Positions 33,860 to 41,808 of a stretch of DNA of 64,000 nt are shown piece after piece (the first letter of the stretch is position 1; every line of letters begins with the position of its first letter). Source of the stretch: Chloroflexota bacterium. GTDB lineage: Bacteria > Chloroflexota > Anaerolineae > UBA2200. The notes beneath the pieces were generated by a model. It searched no databases. It was given only the letters and a program-made list of their open reading frames with translations, and was not told the DNA's origin. Position numbers and translations under genes: made by a program. The stretch is taken from positions 62,001 to 126,000 of the forward strand of contig JACIWX010000005.1 in NCBI GenBank assembly GCA_014360755.1, given 5' to 3'.

Positions 33860-36067
33860 TTAGGCTTTCCCATACTTTTCTTGGGATTCTGTTACAAATA
33901 GCCTGAGCTGCTGCAATCTGTTTGCATCACTTAGAGAGAGTTTTGCACGTTCTATTTCAGCGCTGGCTCCAACGTATGACGAAAGATCGGCCATTTCCTC
34001 AAGGGCTCCTGTAAGTGTGATGGCTATACTGCTGCTGTTCCCATCAGTGACCGCCTTGGTATAATACTCAGCGGTTTTCCCCATAATGATGGTGAATATA
34101 TCCACTTCATTAATGGGCATTCCCGATTCTAGTGTGCGCCTAGTCCACATAATAGCATCTTCCAGGATCAAGTTTTTCAGATTTGCCCAATTCGTTTCTA
34201 TCCCTGGGCTTGGTTGTTTACGGCAAACTAGCACACAATCATAGCGTATATTCCCTTTGCTGCTATGGAATCCGCTTTTCCCTTCTGAGCGCACAACAGG
34301 TGTTGCAGCGATGTAAAAGCCTGCGTCTAACAATAAGCGGGTGATGCTCTCCCATGCCCAAGTTTTGTTGTGGTGAAATGTAAAGATAAGTAATCCATCA
34401 TCTTTCAGCACTCGGTGACATTCAGCAAATACACGGTGCAATCTAGCGGCAAAGAATTCAGTAGTCTTGCCCAGCTTATCGTTCTTCACGATCTCTGCGG
34501 GGTGACCGGATAACTCGTTTTCAAACCATGGGTACTCATTTTTCAATGCGATCCGCAGCCAGACATAGAAAAAGTCGGCAAGCTCAGAATACTGCACGTT
34601 GTCGAAGTAAGGCGGGTCTGTAATCACAGCATCAACGGATTGATCGGGAATGAAGGATAGGTCTTCGGAGCTTTGGCAGCGCAACAGTGCAGATCGATCG
34701 GTACGCTCCAACTCACCAAAATTGCTGACCAAGCGTCCCTCGATACGCTCGTTGCCCGTGCGCTTGCTGTAGCGCTGGCCGCGCCAGTTCGCTAATCGTT
34801 CGTACGGTGCTTGACAGTATGCTTTGGCTCGACGCACCTTTTCAAAACATTTGGCAAAAGTTCCACGTCCAAATACAGTACCCCATACATTGTTCTCTGC
34901 TGGTCGCTCAATCGGGTGGTAGGCATGCAATCCAAAAAACAGGGAAATCTTATGCCATTCAATTTCGTACTTGCAGAACATGTTATTTGAATCCAAGCAA
35001 TCGGAAAACGCAATGAGCATTAGTTCCCGGATGTTTTGTTCTGGTATCTTCATGATCTCTTCGAGTAATATGGATAGGCAAAGCAACTGTCGCTCGTTAA
35101 ACATGTGCCAGAAATGAGTGTAACCATGGTTAACGGGGCGAGGATCGCTACGTCCTTCCGTAGGAATCTTCTGACGCGGAAACAGGAGATGCTCTTTCTG
35201 TCGCTCAAATTCTGCCTTGGCTTGCTTCCAGTTTTCTAGATCCTTTTCATCCACGCGTTTAAAAAAGCGATCACCGCATAGTTCACAATAACCCTCTAGC
35301 GCGTGCAACTCCATATCAAGGGCTGACCTTTTGCGCTTTACAGCGTCCAGAATGCTCTGTTTCTTGCCACATTCTGGGCATCGGAAAACGCCATACCCCG
35401 ATATACCCTTGCGGGGATCGAAAATTTGACCGCATTCATGGCATCTCGTGTGGGGATCATATCCCGCAGTCTCAACCACTTGCAGGCAGTTGGGGCATAG
35501 GCAAATATTCGTGTGATCACGGCGCGACAGCTCATAGTTTGGAAAAAGCTTTACCTGAGCGCCGCAGTTGCTGCACTCTGCTACTTTTACCCAGAAGTAA
35601 TACATCACTGTGGCTTCGTGTCCCTTTGGACACGTTGTGCGATAATATGCTTGGATTCTCTTGCCTGCGGTTTGTTCGAGCTCGTGAAATGCCCTATCCA
35701 AGGCGGCCAGGTCTACTGGCTCGATTTCTTTCTTCGTCACAAACCAGGCGACAGGGTTGACATCAATGCCAACAACCTTGCAGCTGAGCCGTAATGCCTC
35801 CACAACAGTAGTACCACCACCCATGAAGGGGTCGAGGATGATTTTCCCTTGTAGGTCAGCGCCTTCACAAAACTTGCGCCAGATGCTTGTTTCTGATTCG
35901 CTCTCTGGGCTGAAGGTAGAAAGGGTGATCATTCGGAACACGCTGCCTAATCGCCGCGCCCACCATTTGTGCATTTGGTAGACCGGCTTTTTCGCATTGC
36001 CCTCAGCCATTGCCACAGGATTTAACTTTTCAACAGGCAGATTCTTCTCAATAAAGGTCATTGCCAT
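33860..36067 (-). CDS. DUF1156-type adenine-specific DNA methyltransferase
   Basis: A 735-residue DNA methyltransferase. The N-terminus (FIEKNLPVEKLNPVAMAEG, then MHKWWARRLGSVFRMI) is the DUF1156 region. Motif I is LDPFMGGGTTVVEAL. Catalytic motif IV is DPPYFDNVQYSELADFF near residue 505, placed after a long central insert. The insert holds at least five CxxC pairs (CSNCGAQV, CPNC, CHECGQ, CPECGK, CELCGD), likely zinc ribbons. ATG 36067 is three bases after the stop of the upstream nuclease gene and reads straight into the conserved start, so the longer frame is rejected. Base composition is more AT-rich than the neighbours, suggesting transfer. It probably protects the sites cut by that nuclease. 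Confidence 0.85.
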   Translation of the reverse strand: MAMTFIEKNLPVEKLNPVAMAEGNAKKPVYQMHKWWARRLGSVFRMITLSTFSPESESETSIWRKFCEGADLQGKIILDPFMGGGTTVVEALRLSCKVVGIDVNPVAWFVTKKEIEPVDLAALDRAFHELEQTAGKRIQAYYRTTCPKGHEATVMYYFWVKVAECSNCGAQVKLFPNYELSRRDHTNICLCPNCLQVVETAGYDPHTRCHECGQIFDPRKGISGYGVFRCPECGKKQSILDAVKRKRSALDMELHALEGYCELCGDRFFKRVDEKDLENWKQAKAEFERQKEHLLFPRQKIPTEGRSDPRPVNHGYTHFWHMFNERQLLCLSILLEEIMKIPEQNIRELMLIAFSDCLDSNNMFCKYEIEWHKISLFFGLHAYHPIERPAENNVWGTVFGRGTFAKCFEKVRRAKAYCQAPYERLANWRGQRYSKRTGNERIEGRLVSNFGELERTDRSALLRCQSSEDLSFIPDQSVDAVITDPPYFDNVQYSELADFFYVWLRIALKNEYPWFENELSGHPAEIVKNDKLGKTTEFFAARLHRVFAECHRVLKDDGLLIFTFHHNKTWAWESITRLLLDAGFYIAATPVVRSEGKSGFHSSKGNIRYDCVLVCRKQPSPGIETNWANLKNLILEDAIMWTRRTLESGMPINEVDIFTIIMGKTAEYYTKAVTDGNSSSIAITLTGALEEMADLSSYVGASAEIERAKLSLSDANRLQQLRLFVTESQEKYGKA

Positions 36068-36068
36068 C

Positions 36069-36794
36069 TCATGAGTTGAGCCGTAGCAAATTTTCCCACA
36101 TGATATCGCCGCTCTTTCCATATAATTCTTCAAACTGCCCTTGCAGCTCGTCGATCTTTGCCTCCAGGATGTCGGACAGAGTCTGTCCAAAGGCATTTCT
36201 GAATTCTTCTCCTACCTGTGCAGCGATCCGGTAAATTTCAATGATACACTCTGGGTCATCGGAGATAAATTCCCAGAAGTCGCGGCCTGTCATCCAGCTA
36301 ATGCCACCCTCTTCTTCCACATATTGTCGTACGATGTTGCTGACTTGTTGTTTGCTGCCATAACACATACCAAAGAGGGCAACCGAGCCGCGATTGCGCC
36401 GCTGGGCAGAGCGAAGCAGTTGTGCGATGCGAACTCCTAGGTCCTTGGGAATTGTGTTGGGGCCGCTCTTGACCTGAATGTGATAATGCCGCCCTTCTTT
36501 CGTCTTAAGGATATCTGCACCCTCAACTCCCGTGCCCTCTGAGAAGACGCTGGCTGCTTTCTGAAGGGCGAGGCCAAAAGATGTTACAGTACCGCGCTCC
36601 AATCGTTGGCTCACGAGCCATCTTACTATAGATCGAGCATCATTCAGGTCCATTTCCTTTGCTAGAAGCCGAATAAGGAAAGGGTTAATGTTCAAGTCCT
36701 TTATCTCTAGGCGGCGAATCGTGTGTGCCCTTTCTTGCAGAAACTGCTGAAAAATCTGCTCTATCCGCTTTCTTTTCGCTTCGTCCAGTGCCAT
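36069..36794 (-). CDS. Probable type II restriction endonuclease (PmeII-like, PD-(D/E)XK)
   Basis: A 241-residue protein immediately upstream of the methyltransferase and co-transcribed with it. EGTGVEGADILKTKEGR followed by HYHIQVKSGPNT gives an acidic residue, Asp in GAD and a QxK signature, as in PD-(D/E)XK nucleases. The segment resembles PmeII-family restriction enzymes. The ATG at 36794 follows AGGATAT. Together with the downstream methyltransferase it forms a compact restriction-modification unit. Recognition site and cutting pattern cannot be read from sequence. The residue assignment is a pattern match, so moderate confidence is given. Confidence 0.7.
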   Translation of the reverse strand: MALDEAKRKRIEQIFQQFLQERAHTIRRLEIKDLNINPFLIRLLAKEMDLNDARSIVRWLVSQRLERGTVTSFGLALQKAASVFSEGTGVEGADILKTKEGRHYHIQVKSGPNTIPKDLGVRIAQLLRSAQRRNRGSVALFGMCYGSKQQVSNIVRQYVEEEGGISWMTGRDFWEFISDDPECIIEIYRIAAQVGEEFRNAFGQTLSDILEAKIDELQGQFEELYGKSGDIMWENLLRLNS

Positions 36795-36948
36795 TTATTC
36801 ATATCCTATTGTTTCTGTTGGCTCATTGCCACGTAGCGATATTCGCGTGGGGTCTATGCCATGTTCAGAGGTGTGTTATAACTTATTATAGCATGAAGTA
36901 CCTGTAATCACAAGCAGCGAAACCAGGAGAGTGTTGGGTGAATGTTTT

Positions 36949-36978
36949 TTGACTCATCCCCTGCTTCCCTGCTATAAT
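36949..36978 (+). promoter_or_regulatory. Sigma70-type promoter adjoining the maf start codon
   Basis: TTGACT (36949-36954), an 18-base spacer and TATAAT (36973-36978). The ATG of maf is at 36986, about where transcription would begin, and no ribosome site fits in between. Confidence 0.8.
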
Positions 36979-36985
36979 CGCGCCA

Positions 36986-37657
36986 ATGTGCGCGTTCTGT
37001 GATGATCCAAAAAGTACATTGGTCCTCGCCTCAGGCTCGCCAAGGCGCAAGGATCTTTTAGCCCTTTTGGGGTTGCCTTTTGTCGTGTATCCAGCGGATG
37101 TGGAGGAGGGGAATCATGTCGGCGAGGATGCGGCGACGATGGTGGCCCGCCTGGCGCAAGCCAAAGCACGCGCCGTGGCAGCCCGTGTGCCACAAGGCTT
37201 GATTCTAGCCGCTGACACTGCGGTTTGCTTGGATGGAGGAGTGTTAGGCAAGCCCAGTGACCCGGCGGAGGCGGTGGCGATCCTGCGCCGTCTGCGCGGA
37301 CGCCCCCATCTGGTTTTCAGTGGCGTGACTTTGCTCTATACGCCTTCCGGGAGGATGCGCACAGAGCTAGCCCAGAGCACGGTGTGGATGCGCCATTACA
37401 GCGATGCGGAGATTGCCGCCTATGTCGCCACTGGCGATCCACTAGACAAAGCAGGTGCGTACGCCATCCAGTACGCCGATTTTGCCCCAGTGGCACGCAT
37501 TGAGGGCTGTTATGCCAACGTCATGGGTTTGCCACTCTGTCATCTGTACCGCATGTTGCGTGAGTTTGGCATCGCGCCAAAGGAAACGCCGGTCGCCGCT
37601 TGCAATCGTTTCAACCGGCGCCAGTGCGATGTCGCTGAACAAATCCTCAATGTATAG
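36986..37657 (+). CDS. Maf-family nucleoside triphosphate pyrophosphatase
   Basis: A 223-residue cytoplasmic enzyme that hydrolyses non-canonical or modified nucleotides to monophosphates. LASGSPRRKDLLALLGLPF near residue 13 is the Maf signature. AADTAVCLDGGVLGKP holds the catalytic Asp, and DKAGAYAIQYADFAPV is also conserved. The C-terminal 35 residues extend past the usual fold. The ATG lies only seven bases after a consensus -10 box, so the mRNA may be leaderless. The amidinotransferase-fold gene follows 12 bases downstream and is probably co-transcribed. Confidence 0.92.
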   Translation: MCAFCDDPKSTLVLASGSPRRKDLLALLGLPFVVYPADVEEGNHVGEDAATMVARLAQAKARAVAARVPQGLILAADTAVCLDGGVLGKPSDPAEAVAILRRLRGRPHLVFSGVTLLYTPSGRMRTELAQSTVWMRHYSDAEIAAYVATGDPLDKAGAYAIQYADFAPVARIEGCYANVMGLPLCHLYRMLREFGIAPKETPVAACNRFNRRQCDVAEQILNV

Positions 37658-37669
37658 CGGGGGCTTCGT

Positions 37670-38533
37670 ATGAAGAGCTACGGTAGCCAGAGCATGGTCG
37701 AGCCATTGCGCAGGGTGCTGGTCAGGCGCCCCGAGCGATCTTTCGCCGAAGCGGACCCTGTACGCTGGCACTATACAGGTCGTCCCAATCTGGAAATTGC
37801 CCGTCAGGAACATGATGCCCTGGTGGCAATTCTGCGCCAGAGCGGGGCAGAGGTGCTCTACCATGACGAATTCTTGCCGGACCATGCGGATGCAATCTTT
37901 GTGCATGACCCGGCAATTGTTACCGACCGTGGCGCCGTGATTCTGAAGATGGGCAAGGTGCTGCGTGAGGGTGAGGAAGCAGCGATGGCACGCTGCTTTG
38001 AGCGGCTGGGGATACCCATTCTCTACACGCTGCACGGTGAAGCGCGGGCAGAGGGTGGCGACTTGCTATGGCTGGACCACGATACCTTGGCTGTTGGGCA
38101 GGGGTTTCGCACCAATGCCGAGGGGTTACGCCAACTGCAGGAAGCGCTGGGTGAGTTAGGCGTAAAGGTCATCCCCGTCCCACTGCCCTATTTCGGGGGT
38201 GCGGAGGCTTGTCTGCACCTCATGTCGCTCATCAGCCTGGTGGATCACGATCTGGCAGTGGCCTATTTGCCTTTGCTCCCTGTGCCTTTCTGGCAGTATC
38301 TGAAAGGGCGTGGCATGCGCTTTGTCGAGGTGCCCGAGGAGGAATTTCCCACTATGGGCCCCAATGTCTTGGCACTTGCCCCGCGTCAATGCGTCATGCT
38401 GGAGGGCAATCCCGTCACCAAACGACGGCTCGAAGAAGTCGGGTGCCGGGTGTTCACCTTCAAAGGCAATGAAATCTCGCTTAAGGCGGAGGGTGGGCCC
38501 ACATGCCTGACGAGGCCCATTCTCCGTGGTTAG
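37670..38533 (+). CDS. Amidinotransferase-fold hydrolase (dimethylargininase/DDAH-like)
   Basis: A 287-residue member of the guanidino-group modifying superfamily. Seen are VHDPAIVTDRGAVIL (substrate-binding Asp), ARAEGGDLLWLD (Glu-Gly-Gly-Asp), the catalytic His region ACLHLMSLISLVD, and a C-terminal Cys in GGPTCLTRPI. Enzymes of this kind hydrolyse dimethylarginine, arginine or related guanidines to citrulline-type products. Which one is used here is not evident. It follows maf closely. Its stop overlaps the end of the convergent adenine deaminase gene by four bases. Confidence 0.82.
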   Translation: MKSYGSQSMVEPLRRVLVRRPERSFAEADPVRWHYTGRPNLEIARQEHDALVAILRQSGAEVLYHDEFLPDHADAIFVHDPAIVTDRGAVILKMGKVLREGEEAAMARCFERLGIPILYTLHGEARAEGGDLLWLDHDTLAVGQGFRTNAEGLRQLQEALGELGVKVIPVPLPYFGGAEACLHLMSLISLVDHDLAVAYLPLLPVPFWQYLKGRGMRFVEVPEEEFPTMGPNVLALAPRQCVMLEGNPVTKRRLEEVGCRVFTFKGNEISLKAEGGPTCLTRPILRG

Positions 38534-40239
38534 TCCTCGAACAGTGGCACGAACTTGAATTGGGTAACGTCCACCAAGCCCTTGTCGGTGAGCTTCAGTG
38601 AGGGGATAACCGGCAGGGCTAGGAAGGACAGGGTCATAAAGGGATCGTGCAAATCCGAGCCAAGTTCGTGGGCAACGCGCAACAACTGGTTCAAGGCAGC
38701 GTTGACTTCCTCGTAAGGGCGGTCGGACATGAGCCCAGCAATGGGCAAGGGCAATGAAGCCAGAACTTGTCCATCGGCTACGGCTACGAGGCCCCCGCGC
38801 AAGCGCTCTATCTCGTGTGCGGCAAGCAGCATGTCTTCGTCATTCGTGCCCACGATCACGAGGTTATGCGAATCATGTGCCACAGATGAGCCAAGCGCTC
38901 CGCGCTTTAGCCCCAAGCCCTTGACAAAGCCAAGCCCCAAGTTTCCTGAAGCGAGGTGACGCTCGATCACCGCCATTTTCAGGATATCCCGCTCCACATC
39001 CGACACAGCAAAACCATTCTCATTTTTGACCTCTTCCAGGAGGCTGTCGGTAACAATTTCGTTGGGGACAATGCCGATTACTTTCGCCCATTTTCCAGCA
39101 GCAGGCATTTTCAAATCATCGGATGCTTGCCAGTTGATGTTCATCGAACTGCGCAGCGGGACATCCTTGGGCTTCTGTGGGAGGGGGAGCAACTTGCCCT
39201 CCTTTGCCACCATTTGTCCGCCACGGAAAACCATCTGCACGTTGAAATCGCTCAGGTTGTCCAGGACCACCAAATCCGCGCGCATGCCTGGGCCAATGGC
39301 CCCTTTGTCTTTCAGTCCAAAATAGCGCGCCGTATTGATGGTTGCCATCTGGATAGCAATAATGGGATCCAAGCCCAGTCGGATGGCTTTGCGGATGACA
39401 AAGTTCATGTGGCCTTCATTGAGCAAATCAGGGAGATGTCGGTCATCGGTAACGAACATGCAGTTGCTGGCGTTGTTCCTTGTGACCAGGGGCAACAGGC
39501 TCTCCAAATTGCGCGCGGTGGTGCCCTCGCGTATCATAATGTGCATGCCTAACTGCAATTTCTCTCGCGCTTCCTCGACGGTGGTGCATTCGTGGTCAGA
39601 GCGAATCCCCGCAGCGATATAGGCACACAGGTCCCGTCCGGATAAGCCTGGAGCATGCCCATCAATCACCTTGCCGGCTGCCACTTTGATCTTGTTCAAC
39701 ACCTCCCAATCGCGGAAGATCACGCCGGGGTAGTTCATGACTTCTCCCAACCCCAGCACCCATTCGCTGCCCAACATGGCAGCCAAGTCTTCTGCCGCGA
39801 GCTTAGAACCGGCGGTCTCCATGTCCGTGGCAGGGACACAAGAGGGCAGCATGACATAGACGCTGAAAGGGGTGTACTTGCTGGATTCCAGCATATAGCG
39901 GATGCCATCCAAGCCTAGGACGTTGGCGATTTCATGGGGGTCGCAGATAACAGTGGTGGTGCCCTGTGGAACTACGACTCTGGCGAATTCGGGGACGCGC
40001 AGCATGGAGCTTTCAATATGCACATGCCCGTCTATGAAGCCGGGGCATAGGTATTGCCCCTGTAAGTCAATCACCTGGCGCGCACGGTAGTCACCGAGCC
40101 CTACGATATAACTGTGGTGGATAGCCACATCGGCAGGATGGATGTTACCGGAGAATACGTTGACGACTTGGGCGTTCTTCAGCAGCAAATCAACTTCGAC
40201 TTCGCCTCTGGCGACCTGGATCAATTCTTCGAGTTGCAT
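38530..40239 (-). CDS. ade: Adenine deaminase
   Basis: A 569-residue metal-dependent amidohydrolase converting adenine to hypoxanthine and ammonia. GFIDGHVHIESSML carries the HxH metal ligands near residue 74. CDPHEIANVLG, VIDGHAPGLSG, SDHECTT and a DDRHLPD metal site follow. The C-terminal RGGLVAVADGQVLASLPLPIAGLMS is typical of bacterial Ade. Length matches the family. It has its own upstream region with a possible TATAAT on the minus strand (near 40264). It would feed purine salvage; no other purine gene is adjacent. Confidence 0.95.
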   Translation of the reverse strand: MQLEELIQVARGEVEVDLLLKNAQVVNVFSGNIHPADVAIHHSYIVGLGDYRARQVIDLQGQYLCPGFIDGHVHIESSMLRVPEFARVVVPQGTTTVICDPHEIANVLGLDGIRYMLESSKYTPFSVYVMLPSCVPATDMETAGSKLAAEDLAAMLGSEWVLGLGEVMNYPGVIFRDWEVLNKIKVAAGKVIDGHAPGLSGRDLCAYIAAGIRSDHECTTVEEAREKLQLGMHIMIREGTTARNLESLLPLVTRNNASNCMFVTDDRHLPDLLNEGHMNFVIRKAIRLGLDPIIAIQMATINTARYFGLKDKGAIGPGMRADLVVLDNLSDFNVQMVFRGGQMVAKEGKLLPLPQKPKDVPLRSSMNINWQASDDLKMPAAGKWAKVIGIVPNEIVTDSLLEEVKNENGFAVSDVERDILKMAVIERHLASGNLGLGFVKGLGLKRGALGSSVAHDSHNLVIVGTNDEDMLLAAHEIERLRGGLVAVADGQVLASLPLPIAGLMSDRPYEEVNAALNQLLRVAHELGSDLHDPFMTLSFLALPVIPSLKLTDKGLVDVTQFKFVPLFED

Positions 40240-40314
40240 CTTTGCCCTCCGAACTTTTCGCCATTATACAGCAAATTGACCAGGACTGAAAAAGGCTGTC
40301 CTTTGGGGATGTAC

Positions 40315-41412
40315 CTATGGTTTGAACATCTTTTCAATCCAGTCCTCGGGCAGGTCATGGGCTGCCCAATAGTGGTCACTCAAATCAGGGCGATAATAGC
40401 GGTCTAAGGCACTCTCATCGAATATCTCATAGGGGAATTCCAGATAGACAGGAACAGCATTGCCAGACAGTATCTCTACTGCCAGGTCAACGCAACGCAA
40501 GCCCAGATTGGCTCCACCAGTCAGTCCGATGAAATGCACGTGATGTTCTTTCGCTGTGCGCAGCCAACCGTTCCAGTCATCTGCGCCCGCGATAGGCGGA
40601 ATTGCCCTGCCTTTTTCCACAAAAGCCTCAACAACGCCTTGAGCCACTACCCCGTTATTGACCAGCACCCCATCTATGGCAGAAAACTGGTTGAGAATAG
40701 CCTTCGTGGCTTCCTTTGCCGCTGGAACTGACCAGAAGCAGGTGCTTTCTTTCACCTGGCGGATGTGGGATTGTGCATCCAGAGCGCGGTGAACTCCTCG
40801 CAGCCATGCCCGGTGATCGCCTGCCGTGGGTTGGCTTGCCAAGATGGCTACATTTCCGCCAGCCATTGCGCGGGAGAGCCAGTCTGCGCAGGTGGAGCCC
40901 CGCGCTTCCTCATTGAGAGCAACCAGGCTCACGTAGGGGGCGTTCTGCGCAGTGCTGGAGGCCAAGACAACGGGAATGCCTCTGTCCATCGCTTCTTGTA
41001 TCCCTTGGGCTACCGCAGCATGGTCGATGGGGTCAATCAGAAGGAGGTCAATGCCCTTTGCCAGCAATTTCTCGATATCCTGAACTTGCTTATTGGGATC
41101 CCAGTTCGCAGGAAGATCGAAATACTCTTTGAAGCGTTCCTTGTATTTCACCCGGATGCCGTACGCGATATGGGCGCTGAACATGACCATCCAAGAGGAC
41201 AGGTCACCTCGCCCTGAGCGTCCGATCCGCCACGGTCCTGGTTTTTTGTAGCGCTGTGTGTCAACCCAGCCGCTAGGCACAGGGAGAGCAGAAGGGGATG
41301 GCGAAGTGCGACGGCAAGCAGGCACGAAGAGGGCTAGAGCAGCCCCCGTGGCTACCCTGATGAACTCGCGTCGGTTCATTCTCTGTTGCGTGGTTGTGCG
41401 ATCTGGAGCCAT
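40315..41412 (-). CDS. Periplasmic sugar-type solute-binding protein with Tat lipoprotein signal
   Basis: A 365-residue protein. MNRREFIRVATGAALAL and then FVPACRR give a twin-arginine signal with a lipobox Cys near residue 33. The start may be this inner ATG, ten codons in. The mature part is a Peripla_BP_4 fold (IEKLLAKGIDLLLIDPIDHAAVAQG, AMDRGIPVVLASS, FSAIDGVLVNNG). Such proteins bind sugars or related small molecules for ABC importers, but no permease or ATPase gene is nearby, so it is an orphan or serves a distant transporter. The ligand is unknown. Confidence 0.8.
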   Translation of the reverse strand: MAPDRTTTQQRMNRREFIRVATGAALALFVPACRRTSPSPSALPVPSGWVDTQRYKKPGPWRIGRSGRGDLSSWMVMFSAHIAYGIRVKYKERFKEYFDLPANWDPNKQVQDIEKLLAKGIDLLLIDPIDHAAVAQGIQEAMDRGIPVVLASSTAQNAPYVSLVALNEEARGSTCADWLSRAMAGGNVAILASQPTAGDHRAWLRGVHRALDAQSHIRQVKESTCFWSVPAAKEATKAILNQFSAIDGVLVNNGVVAQGVVEAFVEKGRAIPPIAGADDWNGWLRTAKEHHVHFIGLTGGANLGLRCVDLAVEILSGNAVPVYLEFPYEIFDESALDRYYRPDLSDHYWAAHDLPEDWIEKMFKP

Positions 41413-41488
41413 TTACCCGCCTTGAGTCGGTATGTGGGCTACATTATCCTGCGAATGCTTACTGTTGTCAATTTTTCTGAGATAGGTT

Positions 41489-41661
41489 GAGAGTGTTAAA
41501 GTCCGCATTGTCATGCTGAGGCGAAGCCGAAGCATCTCGACGATACAGAGGTAGAGATTCTTCGCTGGCCCTTCGCCTTCCCTTCGCTTCGCTCAGGGCA
41601 AGGCTCAGGGCAAGGCTCAGAATGACATCATGGTGACCTCTGAATGTTTTTCAGCACTCTC
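41489..41661. repeat. MITE-like element, copy 5, diverged (173 bp)
   Basis: GAGAGTGTTAAAGTCC at the left end and TTTTTCAGCACTCTC at the right. The 7-bp direct repeat ATAGGTT flanks it (41482-41488 and 41662-41668). The core differs from copies 1-3 apart from GTCATGCTGAGGCGAAG-type sequence. Confidence 0.75.
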
Positions 41662-41683
41662 ATAGGTTCACCAAAAGCAAACT

Positions 41684-41712
41684 TTGCGTTCAGAGGCAGT
41701 TTGTGTTATACT
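41684..41712 (+). promoter_or_regulatory. Sigma70-type promoter of the nucleoside kinase gene
   Basis: TTGCGT (41684-41689), a 17-base spacer and TATACT (41707-41712). It begins 15 bases after the flanking repeat of the MITE-like element. Confidence 0.7.
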
Positions 41713-41808
41713 GGTTTGCTGCGCGGGCGAGTGTCAGAAAACGCCATGCGTTCTATCGCGGAAAGGCTTTCGGATTACCAAGCATAGCAACAGGCTGCGA
41801 AGAGGGAT

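Noticed and set aside
36927..36936. GAGAGTGTTG as another MITE-like end
   Set aside because: Homology stops after ten bases and no partner inverted repeat follows before maf.
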